Positions 1-8,132 of a DNA stretch of 64,000 bases are shown piece after piece. Where the stretch lies: positions 992,001-1,056,000 of the forward strand of contig CAVWBO010000007.1 of NCBI GenBank assembly GCA_963753185.1, written 5' to 3'. The first letter of the stretch is position 1, and every line of letters starts with the position of its first letter. The stretch is from SZUA-442 sp963753185. GTDB taxonomy: Bacteria; Actinomycetota; Acidimicrobiia; Spongiisociales; UBA5794. The notes below the pieces were generated by a model that saw only the letters and a program-made list of their open reading frames with translations, searched no databases and was not told where the DNA came from. The position numbers and the translations under genes are program-made.

Positions 1-859
1 GTCCCATGAGGATCGCGAAGCGCCACAGCCGGTCTTTCGTCGCACCCATGTGGAGGAACACGCGTTCTTCCACCTGTTCGGCATCGGCCGCGGTCATCTC
101 CCGACTGGAGAGCCAGTAGGCGATGATCCCGAACGTGTCCGACGGCTCGACGGCGCCTGACGATCCCCGGTGGGTTGCCATGAACCACACAGCGACGGCT
201 GCACGTCCGAGTGCGATGACCGCACCCCCGACCACCACGACCAGGACCGACTGAGCGGGGAAGAGGAACACGATGAAGGCGAGCGTCAGGGACAGGAGCC
301 CGCGAATGAACACCCACGAGTTCGCGCCGAGATCGTGCCATCGACGGATACCAGCCCAGATGTCGAGCAATCCACGGGCGGCGACGACGCAGGCGATGAC
401 AAGGCCGGCGACGACGCGCGTCTGTGATGGCCACACCACGAGCGCGGCGCCTCCGATGAGGACCACGGCCGGTTGGATGAACAGCGATGTGGATGCCTTC
501 CTGCGAGCGAGCGAGGAGACCTCGAACAAGCCGAAGACGATGAGCCCGAAGCCGATGAGTTCCTCCGTCGCCGTGAACACGTACGGATCGACGGCCACGA
601 GGAAGAGCACGGCGGCACCGAGCAGTCCCTGGACGATGACGGTACGGGTCTCCACTCCCTTCGCTTGGGCAGGCACCACAGCGGGATGATCCACAGGATC
701 GAGGCCGCCCCTTACGGGGTCTTCGGCTGTGGGTGGTGCCGGGTCGAGCCAACGGGGATCGAACAGGTCGTCATCACCGATCGGCGCGCGCTCCTCAGGC
801 ACGATGGGCTCGAGTTCCCCGGTGGACTCGAACAGGTCGGGGCGCTCGTCGTCAACCAC
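1..859 (-). CDS. Multi-pass membrane protein, N-terminal part (runs off the window)
   Basis: Reading the minus strand from a GTG at 859 gives 286 codons with no stop before the window edge, so the gene is truncated here. The first 70 residues are acidic and soluble. At least five or six hydrophobic segments follow (for example FLVAVDPYVFTATEELIGFG and LIFVFGLFEV-like stretches) in an HdeD/DUF308-like arrangement. Near the edge a soluble piece leads into LWRFAILMG, which resembles the start of the first DUF389 helix. That suggests a DUF308-DUF389 type protein, but this is inference because the decisive part lies outside. It is transcribed divergently from the SAM-riboswitch operon. Confidence 0.7.
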   Translation of the reverse strand, partial: MVDDERPDLFESTGELEPIVPEERAPIGDDDLFDPRWLDPAPPTAEDPVRGGLDPVDHPAVVPAQAKGVETRTVIVQGLLGAAVLFLVAVDPYVFTATEELIGFGLIVFGLFEVSSLARRKASTSLFIQPAVVLIGGAALVVWPSQTRVVAGLVIACVVAARGLLDIWAGIRRWHDLGANSWVFIRGLLSLTLAFIVFLFPAQSVLVVVVGGAVIALGRAAVAVWFMATHRGSSGAVEPSDTFGIIAYWLSSREMTAADAEQVEERVFLHMGATKDRLWRFAILMG

Positions 860-865
860 GGTGCC

Positions 866-871
866 AGCATA
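866..871 (-). promoter_or_regulatory. -10 element (TATGCT) for a leaderless membrane protein transcript
   Basis: On the minus strand TATGCT ends six bases before the GTG start at 859. There is no Shine-Dalgarno sequence. This spacing puts the transcription start on or next to the start codon, as in actinobacterial leaderless genes. I see no convincing -35 element. Confidence 0.45.
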
Positions 872-922
872 CGAGCGCGCCGCGGCGACGTCCTCCCCGG
901 ATTTCCGACGGTACGGGGCGTG

Positions 923-928
923 TATGCT
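923..928 (+). promoter_or_regulatory. -10 element (TATGCT) of the SAM-riboswitch operon
   Basis: TATGCT lies seven bases upstream of the first base of the riboswitch P1 helix, so transcription would begin almost exactly at the aptamer. The -35 region is weak. The same hexamer serves the divergent gene on the other strand. Confidence 0.45.
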
Positions 929-934
929 TCCCGC

Positions 935-1051
935 CTCATCAAGAGCAGCTGAGGGACAGGCCCAAGGACGCTGCGGCAACCTGCCTCGCGGCAAGGTGCC
1001 AACGCCTGACGATGAGTTCGAGCCTGTCCCGCACATCATGAAAGGGCAGGA
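935..1051 (+). promoter_or_regulatory. SAM riboswitch (SAM-I/IV family) with translational expression platform
   Basis: The aptamer core has the S-box signatures: AAGAG, GAGGGACAGGCCC, GCGGCAACC, a small P3 hairpin (TGCC-TCGC-GGCA) and AGGTGCCAA. P1 is CTCATC (935-940) paired with GATGAG (1011-1016). No P4 hairpin fits before the P1 3' strand, so it resembles SAM-IV or the SAM-I/IV variant more than classical SAM-I. Downstream, CCTGTCC (1023-1029) can pair with GGGCAGG (1044-1050), the Shine-Dalgarno of the first gene. Alternatively CCTGTCCC can pair with GGGACAGG (953-960) inside the aptamer. That predicts SAM-bound repression by hiding the ribosome site. No U-tract terminator is present. 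The regulated genes make methionine, which fits. Confidence 0.88.
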
Positions 1052-1240
1052 ATGGGCGAATCGACGACGGAGCGCCTCGGGTATCGACTTCTCACCGGAT
1101 CGAGCGACCGTGCCTTCTGCGAGAGGGTTACTCGGGCGCTCGACGACGGATACGAGCTCTACGGACCACCCGCCATTGCCGTCGAGGACGGGGTGGTGGT
1201 CGTAGCCCAGGCGGTCATCCTTCCCCGGGAACACACGTGA
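1052..1240 (+). CDS. DUF1737 domain small protein
   Basis: This 62-residue protein carries the DUF1737 pattern GYRLLTG-x-D-x2-FC-x-RV-x6-GYELYG-P followed by a short beta-rich end (VVVVAQAVI). Its biochemical function is not known. It is the first gene behind the SAM riboswitch, and its Shine-Dalgarno AAAGGGCAGG is the element the switch can hide. It overlaps the next gene by four bases (GTGA), so translation is probably coupled. Its position suggests a role in sulfur or methionine metabolism, which is inference from context only. Confidence 0.85.
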   Translation: MGESTTERLGYRLLTGSSDRAFCERVTRALDDGYELYGPPAIAVEDGVVVVAQAVILPREHT

Positions 1241-1653
1241 CCTACGCAGGCGACGTCGATCCGACCGCCACGTTCGCGGCACTCGCCGAGGATCCGACCT
1301 CGGTGCTCGTCGACGTTCGTACCAGCGCAGAGCTCGTCTACGTCGGCCATCCGGAGCTCTCGACGATCGGCAAGCGGCTGATCGCCATCGAGTGGCAACA
1401 GTTCCCGACGGGAGCGCAGAACGATGCCTTCGTGGAGCAGCTCGACGCCCAAGGCATCGATCGCGACGCGCCGATCTACTTCATCTGCAGGTCCGGTGCC
1501 CGTTCCCGCTTCGCCGCGATCGTCGCAACGTCCGTCGGGTATGGGAGGGCATACAACGTCGCACACGGTTTCGAGGGGCCAGCGGACGCCAATGGTCATC
1601 GAGGTTCCGTCGCGGGTTGGAAGGCGTCAGGTCTGCCGTGGAGGCAATCGTGA
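1237..1653 (+). CDS. Rhodanese-like sulfurtransferase
   Basis: A single rhodanese domain of 138 residues. The N-terminal VLVDVRTSAEL is the usual strand and loop, and the active-site loop is CRSGARS with the catalytic cysteine at about residue 84. Single-domain rhodaneses carry sulfane sulfur as a cysteine persulfide. The C-terminus (GFEGPAD..GHRG..GWKASGLPW) is typical of the rhodaneses found beside O-succinylhomoserine sulfhydrylase genes. GTG start at 1237 overlapping the upstream stop; its own TGA overlaps the metZ GTG. The likely job is delivery or handling of reduced sulfur for MetZ, from context. Confidence 0.9.
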   Translation: MTYAGDVDPTATFAALAEDPTSVLVDVRTSAELVYVGHPELSTIGKRLIAIEWQQFPTGAQNDAFVEQLDAQGIDRDAPIYFICRSGARSRFAAIVATSVGYGRAYNVAHGFEGPADANGHRGSVAGWKASGLPWRQS

Positions 1654-2831
1654 CCGATGCACCGCGACGCCGGGCGACCGAGCTCGTCAGGGGCGGGCTC
1701 GAGCGTTCCCCGTGGGATGAGACGTCAGAGGCCCTCATGCTGACCTCGGGGTTTGTGTACGCAACCGCGGAGGAGGCGGAGGCAGCCTTCGCCGGTGAGA
1801 CGGATCGCTACATCTACTCCCGCTATGGGAACCCCACCGTCACGATGTTCCAGGAGCGCATGCGGCTGATCGAAGGGGCCGAGGCGTGCTACGGGACCGC
1901 TTCAGGCATGGCCGCCGTGTTCACGTCGCTCCTCGCGCTCGTGAGCCAAGGGGATCGCATTGTGGCGTCTCGTGGCCTGTTCGGTTCCTGTTTCGTGATC
2001 CTCGACGAGTTGCTCCCGAGATTCGGCGTCGAGACCGCGTTCGTCGATGGTGATGACCTCGATTCCTGGGAGCGGGAGCTCGCAGGTGGGGCCCGTGCGG
2101 TCTTCTTCGAGACCCCCTCCAACCCGATGCAGGGACTCGTCGACGTGGCAGCGGTCTCCGAGCTCGCACATACCGTCGGCGCCACCGTCGTGGTCGACAA
2201 CGTGTTCGCCACGCCCGTCCTCCAGTCACCACTGCAGCTCGGAGCCGATGTGGTCGTGTATTCGACGACGAAGCACATCGACGGCCAGGGTCGGACACTC
2301 GGTGGGGCGATCCTCGGAACCGAGGAGTACATCGTCGAGCGAGTCCAGCCCTTCATCCGCCACACCGGCCCGGCGATGAGCCCGTTCAACGCGTGGGTCC
2401 TCATCAAGGCGCTCGAGACGCTCGACCTGAGGGTCACGGCGCAGGGTGCCTCAGCGCTCAGCCTTGCCGAGTTCGTCGAGGACCATCCCGCCGTCGAGCG
2501 TGTCTGGTACCCGTATCTGGCGTCCCATCCCCAAGCTGACCTGGCGCAGCGCCAGATGTCGGGTGGTGGAACGGTCATCACCTTCGAGGTGCCAGGGGGT
2601 CGCGAAGGGGCGTTTCGCGTCATCAACCGGCTGTCGATGATCGACATCTCGAACAACCTCGGCGACGCGAAGTCGCTCGTGACCCACCCTGCGTCGACGA
2701 CTCATCGGAGGCTGGGTCCCGACGTGCGGGCGTCGATGGGCATCACGGACGGCGTGATCCGGATCTCCGTGGGTCTCGAGGCAATCGAGGACCTGATCGA
2801 CGACGTCGGCGCAGCACTGGGGACGACGTGA
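1650..2831 (+). CDS. metZ: O-succinylhomoserine sulfhydrylase (MetZ-type PLP enzyme)
   Basis: A 393-residue Cys/Met-metabolism PLP enzyme that makes homocysteine from an activated homoserine and sulfide. Visible motifs are YSRYGNPTV, the substrate loop FFETPSNPMQG, VVDNVFATP and the PLP lysine in YSTTKHIDGQGR (K208). I chose the GTG at 1650 because GGAGG lies five bases upstream, it overlaps the rhodanese stop as GTGA, and the length then matches the family. The rhodanese neighbour favours the MetZ subgroup over cystathionine gamma-synthase, but acetylhomoserine as substrate cannot be excluded. Regulated by the SAM riboswitch at 935. Confidence 0.9.
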   Translation: MTDAPRRRATELVRGGLERSPWDETSEALMLTSGFVYATAEEAEAAFAGETDRYIYSRYGNPTVTMFQERMRLIEGAEACYGTASGMAAVFTSLLALVSQGDRIVASRGLFGSCFVILDELLPRFGVETAFVDGDDLDSWERELAGGARAVFFETPSNPMQGLVDVAAVSELAHTVGATVVVDNVFATPVLQSPLQLGADVVVYSTTKHIDGQGRTLGGAILGTEEYIVERVQPFIRHTGPAMSPFNAWVLIKALETLDLRVTAQGASALSLAEFVEDHPAVERVWYPYLASHPQADLAQRQMSGGGTVITFEVPGGREGAFRVINRLSMIDISNNLGDAKSLVTHPASTTHRRLGPDVRASMGITDGVIRISVGLEAIEDLIDDVGAALGTT

Positions 2832-3232
2832 TGACCGCCGTCGATGTGAACGTCCCGAGGTTCAACCAGGCCTGTGTGGCGGTGCTGACGGGTCTCGCCT
2901 TCGTGACCCAGGCGTGGATCCTCGTACCGATCGTCGCAGCGATCCTCGCCATCACCCGATTCGGCGGACAGCGATACGGGCTGTTCACACGGATCTACGT
3001 CGGGTTGCTCCGCCCGAGGCTCGATGGCCCTGTGGTGACCGAACCCGCGGGCCCGCCCCGTTTCGCCCAGCTGCTCGGGGTCGTGTTCCTGTCGTTGGCG
3101 ACGGTGCTGTTCGTCGTCGGATGGGCGACCGCGGGATGGGTCGTGACGCTCATGGTGACAGCACTCGCCGCGCTCGCAGCGACGACTCGGATCTGTGTCG
3201 GATGCATCATCTACGAACGGGCGGTTTCGTGA
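2831..3232 (+). CDS. DUF4395 membrane protein
   Basis: 133 residues with the DUF4395 opening VDVNVPRFNQACVAVLTG and four hydrophobic segments, ending in a C-x2-C motif (RICVGCIIYE). DUF4395 proteins often sit beside thioredoxin-fold genes, and the next gene here is one. The two cysteines at the membrane exit could take part in thiol transfer, which is inference. The start ATG at 2831 overlaps the metZ stop (TGATG); a GTG at 2828 is an alternative. The stop overlaps the next ATG. Confidence 0.82.
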   Translation: MTAVDVNVPRFNQACVAVLTGLAFVTQAWILVPIVAAILAITRFGGQRYGLFTRIYVGLLRPRLDGPVVTEPAGPPRFAQLLGVVFLSLATVLFVVGWATAGWVVTLMVTALAALAATTRICVGCIIYERAVS

Positions 3233-3579
3233 TGCTGGTGAGGCTGGTGATCCTCGTCGCCGTGTTCGCCCTCGCCTTCGGCATCGTGCGGATCCTCGCG
3301 GTCCGTCGAGGCGGCGCGCTCGTCGTCCCCGCGGGCCTCACGCTGGTGGTGGGTCCCGGGTGCACGATATGCGTGGAGGCGCGCAGGGGCCTGGACGCGC
3401 TCGGTGCCGTGTACGGCGTGGTGGATGTCGAAGAGGCGCGGGCCTTCGGCGTCCCTTCGCTCACGGTGCCCTACGCCATCGTCGGTTCGGCCGACGGTGA
3501 CCTCCTGATGGTCCGACGCGGCCGGCTGGTCGTGACCGACATGGCACGACTCATCGAAGCCGCCAGCGTTCTTGCGTAA
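3232..3579 (+). CDS. Membrane-anchored thioredoxin/glutaredoxin-like protein
   Basis: 115 residues. An N-terminal membrane anchor (LVRLVILVAVFALAFGIVRIL) is followed by a compact thioredoxin-like fold with the redox pair C-T-I-C (GPGCTICVEARRGLDAL) and the cis-proline region FGVPSLTVPYAIV. It is last in the SAM-regulated operon and overlaps DUF4395 as ATGA. It probably reduces or carries thiols or persulfides for the upstream sulfur enzymes (inference). Its last codons lie inside the left arm of the palindrome at 3568-3619. Confidence 0.75.
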   Translation: MLVRLVILVAVFALAFGIVRILAVRRGGALVVPAGLTLVVGPGCTICVEARRGLDALGAVYGVVDVEEARAFGVPSLTVPYAIVGSADGDLLMVRRGRLVVTDMARLIEAASVLA

Positions 3580-3619
3580 CTGGGTTCCACCCATGGGTGG
3601 AACCCAGTTACGCAAGAAC
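3568..3619. terminator. Perfect 52-bp palindrome between convergent genes, probable bidirectional terminator
   Basis: Arms 3568-3593 and 3594-3619 are exact reverse complements of 26 bases with no spacer, centred on CCATGG. The left arm contains the stop codon of the thioredoxin-like gene. The minus-strand MetF-like gene stops nine bases beyond the right arm. Neither side has a T-run, so it would be an intrinsic terminator of the U-less type common in actinobacteria, or only a 3'-end stabiliser. Confidence 0.65.
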
Positions 3620-3627
3620 AGGGAAGG

Positions 3628-4425
3628 TCACCTGCCAGACCGGACCCGCCACTCGAGGGCTGCCTCGTCGACGATGGTCGAGAATCGCAGTCCCATGAGG
3701 ATCGCTCCGGCGCATCCCGATTCCGCAGCAACGTCCGCGACGGATCTCGCTGCCTGCCATGCGACGGCACGCTGGACGTCGCCGTCGGGTGCGGCGAGGC
3801 GTTCGCGCAGTTCCGGTGAGACGGGGACCGCGCCCATCGACTCCATCCTGTCCACCCAGTCGATGCTGAACGGCGGGATGACCATGACGAACACGGGAGG
3901 GTCGTCCGGTGTCAGCTCGAGGCGCTCCACGTGCTCGCGGACGACGTCTGGGTCCATGATCGGACCACAGACGAGGAACTGTGCTCCCGCTTCGATCCTT
4001 CGCTTCTTCTGCCATGCCCTGAAGCGGGTCGGCATGCCGACCTCGAACACAGGGAGATCGGTCTGGAGGTCCCGCAGGTGCCGGGCGATCTCATAGTGAT
4101 CTGCGAGGTGGTCGACCTGGGGCATGGTGTCTCCGACCACCACGAGGAACGAGCGCACCCCGTTCCCAAGGGCTCCTCGAACCTCAGACTCGATCGCGAG
4201 GATGTTGCGATCCCGAGTCGAGACCACGACCGTCGGTGTCGCGGACGGGACGTCGTGGGTGATCCTGGCGGCGAAGGCGAAGGGGGAGACCCGAATCTGG
4301 CCGAACACGTTGTCGGTCACGAGCACGTTCGACCAAGCCCCCTCCAGGAGCAGGTGCGACATGTCTGGCAACTCGGGCGGGTTGACCTCGACGATCCGGA
4401 CGAAACCGTCAGCCTTGGTCAGCAT
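3628..4425 (-). CDS. Methylenetetrahydrofolate reductase-like (MetF superfamily) protein
   Basis: 265 residues with MTHFR-barrel features: an N-terminal VEVNPPE, VVVSTRDRN in place of the usual QLTCRDRN, a strand ending in LVVVGDT, and a long helical second half. It starts 17 bases inside the 3' end of metH with a strong Shine-Dalgarno (AAAGGAG), so the two are co-transcribed and probably coupled. A MetF-like partner would supply 5-methyltetrahydrofolate to MetH. It is somewhat shorter than typical MetF and the match is distant, so a related folate or corrinoid-linked barrel is possible. Confidence 0.72.
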   Translation of the reverse strand: MLTKADGFVRIVEVNPPELPDMSHLLLEGAWSNVLVTDNVFGQIRVSPFAFAARITHDVPSATPTVVVSTRDRNILAIESEVRGALGNGVRSFLVVVGDTMPQVDHLADHYEIARHLRDLQTDLPVFEVGMPTRFRAWQKKRRIEAGAQFLVCGPIMDPDVVREHVERLELTPDDPPVFVMVIPPFSIDWVDRMESMGAVPVSPELRERLAAPDGDVQRAVAWQAARSVADVAAESGCAGAILMGLRFSTIVDEAALEWRVRSGR

Positions 4426-7400
4426 TGCGCTGCTCCTTTGGGGACCTGGCGATGAAGTACTTCGCCCTCGGGTGGTGACAGATGATGGCCGAGGTCGTCT
4501 GTTCCGGCTGGTATTGGTATCCCGTCTCGACGCCCACCTCGATCCCGATCCGTTTCGCTTCGAGGAGATCGGAGACGGTCTCGTTGTCCTCGAGGTCGGG
4601 GCACGCGGGATAGCCCCACGAGTACCTGCCGCCCCTGAACTGCTGGCGGAAGAGCCCCTGTACGGTCGGCGCGTCCTCGCCGTCGATGCCAAGGTCGCCC
4701 CTGATCCTCGTGTGCCAGTACTCGGCGAGTGCCTCCGTCATCTCGACCCCGAGGCCGTGGAGCTTGAGGTACTCCTCGTACCGGTCCTCCGCAAACAGCT
4801 CCGCGGTCCGAACGGAGATCGCTGCACCCATCGTGACGATGTGGAACGCTGCGACGTCGCATGGGCCGTCGATCGGCGCGAAGAAGTCGGAAATGCACAG
4901 CCACGGGTCAGCGCCCTGGCGGGGGAAGCTGAAGCGGACCCGCTCCGAACGCCGTTCCTCGTCCTCCCAGATGATGAGGTCGTCGCCGTCGCCATTCGCA
5001 GGGAAGTATCCGTAGGCGACCTGGGGCACGAGGAGGTCGCTCGCCCTGGCCGCGGCGATGGACCTGCGCAACTCGGGCGTCATTCGGTCCTTGAACTCGG
5101 CGTCGGTCTCGGACGGGTTCGGCCGGTACTGCCACTGGTTTCGCAGGAGGGCCGTCGTGTTCAGGTACGGGAAGATGTCATCGATCGCGACACCCTTCGC
5201 GATCCGTGCACCCCAGAACGGTGGCTCGGGGATCTCGTCGAGCAGCTCGACATGGGGTGACCTTCGGGGGCGCTCGGCATCCGCTACGACCGCCGGTTGC
5301 CCAACCGACGGACGTGCGATACGGCGTCCAACGGGTTTGTCGCCGTCTCCCGTGATCCAGCGCATGGCGTCGAGGCCGGCGAACGCGTCCTTGCCGTACA
5401 CGAGGGTTCCGCCATAACGCTGGGCGAGGTCATCCTCGACATACCGTCGCGTCAGGGCCGCGCCTCCGAGGAGCACGGGAACGTCGCCGAGCCCTCGCCT
5501 TGTCAGCTCGTCGAGGTTGTCACGCATCACGAGGGTGCTCTTGACGAGCAGGCCGCTCATGCCGATCGCGTCCGCTCCGTGCTCCTGGTACGCGTCGATC
5601 ATCTCGGCGATCGAGACCTTGATGCCGAGGTTGTGGACCCGGAAACCGTTGTTCGTGAGGATGATGTCCACCAGGTTCTTGCCGATGTCGTGGACGTCGC
5701 CCGATACCGTGGCGAGGACGATGCTGCCCCTGTCCGTGCTCTCGAGGCGATCGAGGTGGGGCTCGAGGTATCGGACGGCGGCCTTCATCGTCTGTGCGGA
5801 TCGCAGGACGAACGGCAGTTGCATCTCGCCACTCGCAAAGAGGTCGCCGACCGTCTTCATACCCGCGAGCAGCACGTCGTTGATGATCGCCAATGCCCCC
5901 ATCTTCTCGAGGGCGGCGTCGAGGTCGCCCTCGAGACCGCCCACAGCGCCCATCACGATCCTCTTCGCGAGGCGTTCGTGGAGGTCGAGACCCTCGAACG
6001 GGTCCGCTGGCTGTTCCGCCTCCTCGTCCTCGAAAGAGCTGAGGAGGACCTCGAGCGGGTCGTATCCGGGACGGGTCCGGTTGTGGATGAGATCGAGACA
6101 GAGGGTCAGGTGGTCGGGATCGATCTGGTTGAGAGGGGTGATCTTCCCAGCGTGGACGATCGCAGCGTCGAGTCCAGCTTCGGCGCATTCGTGCAGGAAG
6201 ACGGAGTTGAGGGCGCGGCGGGCCGCTGGCTTGAGGCCGAAGGAGACGTTCGATACACCGAGGACAGTCGCTACGCCCGGGAGCTCGGCCTTGATGCGGC
6301 GGATGGCCTCGATCGTGGCCTTTGCGTCGTCGCGGAGGTCATCGTCGCCTGTCGAGAGGGGGAAGGTGAGGGCGTCGAAGATGAGGTCCCCTGGCGAGAG
6401 GCCGTACTGCGTGGTTGCGATGTCGTGGAGCCGATGTGCCACGTCCATCTTCCAATCGACATCCCTCGCCTGGCCGCGCTCGTCGATCAGCAGGCAGATC
6501 ACGGCGGATCCGTGCTCACGGGCGAGGCGCAGGACGCGGTCGAGGCGGGAGCCCGGTCCGTCGCCATCCTCGAGGTTGGCCGAGTTGAGGACAGACCGGC
6601 CACCGATGCGTTCGAGGGCGGCCTCCATGACCTCGGGCTCCGTGGAGTCGATCACGATCGGGGCGGTGACCTCGGTGGCGAAGCGCCCAGCGAGTGCGTC
6701 GATGTCGCCGGCACCGTCGCGTCCGACGTAGTCCACGCACAGATCGACGAGGTGCGCCCCCTCTGCGACCTGGCTCTCTCCGATCGCCACGCATTCGTCG
6801 ATGTCCCCAGCGAGCATCGCGTCGCGGAATGCCTTGGACCCGTTTGCGTTCGTGCGCTCGCCGATGATGAGGAACGACGTGTCCTGGTGCAGTGCCACGG
6901 ACGAGTATGTCGACGTCACGGCGGCCGTCGGAATGGGGCTCCTCGGGGACGGGGCAGCGGATCCGATTTCGTCGATCAATGCCGCGATGTACTCGGGGGT
7001 CGTGCCACAACAGCCACCGACCACACCGACCCCGAACTCACGCACAAACGACCCCAGATGGCGCGCCATCTCCCGTGCACCGAGGTCGTAGTGCATGGCG
7101 CCGTCGACCACCGACGGCAGCCCGGCGTTCGGGATGACGCTGATGGGTGTGCGGGAGTTTGACGAGAGGTAGCGGACTGCCTCGTACATCTCCACCGGAC
7201 CGGTGGCGCAATTCATGCCGACGACATCGGGCCCCAGCGACTCCATCGCGGTGAGCGCAGCGCCGATCTCGGTCCCAGGCAGCATCCTCCCGGTGAGTTC
7301 GATCGTGACTTGGGTCTGGAGGGGGACGTCGCGGCCGCTCGTCGCCATCGCCCGCCGTGCACCGTTGATGGCCGCACGCAGGGCAAGGAGGTCGAACTGG

Positions 7401-7867
7401 GTCTCGATGATGATCAGGTCGACGCCGCCGTCGATCAGGCCGGAGGCTTCGATCTCGTACATGTCCCGAAGGTCCGCGTAGGTGATCTGGCCGAGTGTGG
7501 GGAACTTGGTGCCAGGGCCCATGGACCCTGCCACGAAGCGGTTCTCATACGAGTCTGCAGCATCACGAGCGACCGCTGCGCCTGCCGCGGCGAGTTCGTA
7601 GGCGCGATCGGCGAGGCCGTACTCGCCGAGTGGCACGCCGAAGGCACCGAACGTGTTCGTCTCGACGACGTGGGCACCGACGTCCAGGTAGGAACGATGG
7701 AGCCGATCGATCACGTCGGGGCGGGTCACGTTGAGAAGCTCGTTGCAGCCCTCGAGGTTGGGGCCGCCGAAGTCGTCAGCAGTCAGGTCCTGGGTCTGGA
7801 GCCACGTTCCGGTCGCACCGTCGAAAATGACGAGCCCGCGTGCGACGGCGTCGAGGTACGCGCTCAT
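4409..7867 (-). CDS. metH: Cobalamin-dependent methionine synthase MetH
   Basis: 1152 residues, full MetH length with all four modules. The homocysteine domain (about 1-300) has DGATGT and zinc ligands C220 and CC286-287. The folate-binding barrel starts near 330 (FLIIGERTNANGSKAF). The cap and B12 domain carry DVHDIGK, with H726 the cobalamin ligand. The reactivation domain (about 870-1152) ends with the SAM-binding region. It methylates homocysteine using methyl-B12. I chose ATG 7867, because the longer TTG-initiated reading adds 18 residues unlike the family. Controlled by the SAM-I riboswitch at 7954-8082. Confidence 0.97.
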   Translation of the reverse strand: MSAYLDAVARGLVIFDGATGTWLQTQDLTADDFGGPNLEGCNELLNVTRPDVIDRLHRSYLDVGAHVVETNTFGAFGVPLGEYGLADRAYELAAAGAAVARDAADSYENRFVAGSMGPGTKFPTLGQITYADLRDMYEIEASGLIDGGVDLIIIETQFDLLALRAAINGARRAMATSGRDVPLQTQVTIELTGRMLPGTEIGAALTAMESLGPDVVGMNCATGPVEMYEAVRYLSSNSRTPISVIPNAGLPSVVDGAMHYDLGAREMARHLGSFVREFGVGVVGGCCGTTPEYIAALIDEIGSAAPSPRSPIPTAAVTSTYSSVALHQDTSFLIIGERTNANGSKAFRDAMLAGDIDECVAIGESQVAEGAHLVDLCVDYVGRDGAGDIDALAGRFATEVTAPIVIDSTEPEVMEAALERIGGRSVLNSANLEDGDGPGSRLDRVLRLAREHGSAVICLLIDERGQARDVDWKMDVAHRLHDIATTQYGLSPGDLIFDALTFPLSTGDDDLRDDAKATIEAIRRIKAELPGVATVLGVSNVSFGLKPAARRALNSVFLHECAEAGLDAAIVHAGKITPLNQIDPDHLTLCLDLIHNRTRPGYDPLEVLLSSFEDEEAEQPADPFEGLDLHERLAKRIVMGAVGGLEGDLDAALEKMGALAIINDVLLAGMKTVGDLFASGEMQLPFVLRSAQTMKAAVRYLEPHLDRLESTDRGSIVLATVSGDVHDIGKNLVDIILTNNGFRVHNLGIKVSIAEMIDAYQEHGADAIGMSGLLVKSTLVMRDNLDELTRRGLGDVPVLLGGAALTRRYVEDDLAQRYGGTLVYGKDAFAGLDAMRWITGDGDKPVGRRIARPSVGQPAVVADAERPRRSPHVELLDEIPEPPFWGARIAKGVAIDDIFPYLNTTALLRNQWQYRPNPSETDAEFKDRMTPELRRSIAAARASDLLVPQVAYGYFPANGDGDDLIIWEDEERRSERVRFSFPRQGADPWLCISDFFAPIDGPCDVAAFHIVTMGAAISVRTAELFAEDRYEEYLKLHGLGVEMTEALAEYWHTRIRGDLGIDGEDAPTVQGLFRQQFRGGRYSWGYPACPDLEDNETVSDLLEAKRIGIEVGVETGYQYQPEQTTSAIICHHPRAKYFIARSPKEQRNADQG

Positions 7868-7953
7868 CGCGCTCTCCGACCGTCGGTACAGGAAGGATCT
7901 GCTGTCAATACTGTCCCACAACTGACTGTCCCACTACGGCTCCTCGTCTCTCG

Positions 7954-8082
7954 AAACGCTCACACGTTCCGAGCGGGCCGCCGCTCGGAAACCTCCCATC
8001 GATCAGGCATTGGCACCGTACGCGTTCGCCGGTTGCCGCGGTTTCACAGGGCCTGTCCCTCCACCGCTCGAGATGAGCGTTT
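7954..8082 (-). promoter_or_regulatory. SAM-I riboswitch upstream of metH
   Basis: On the minus strand P1 is AAACGCTCA (8082-8074) paired with TGAGCGTTT (7962-7954), a perfect nine base pairs. Between them are GAGCGGTGGAGGGACAGGCC, the TGAAACC and GCGGCAACC blocks, GGTGCCAATGCC, and a stable P4 hairpin (CCGAGCGG / CCGCTCGG type). This is a full S-box layout, unlike the P4-less element at 935. The 86-base leader to the metH start holds two direct copies of GTGGGACAGT (7925-7934 and 7910-7919 in plus coordinates). No U-rich terminator is evident, so control may be translational. Confidence 0.9.
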
Positions 8083-8132
8083 CGTCCCGGCAGGATACGC
8101 CGTTACGAGATGATCGCAACCCCCATCATGGT

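Noticed and set aside
4124..7162. Long plus-strand frames (378 and 621 residues) opposite metH
   Set aside because: They are antisense to a full, motif-complete MetH, have no domains and a composition typical of reversed high-GC codons.
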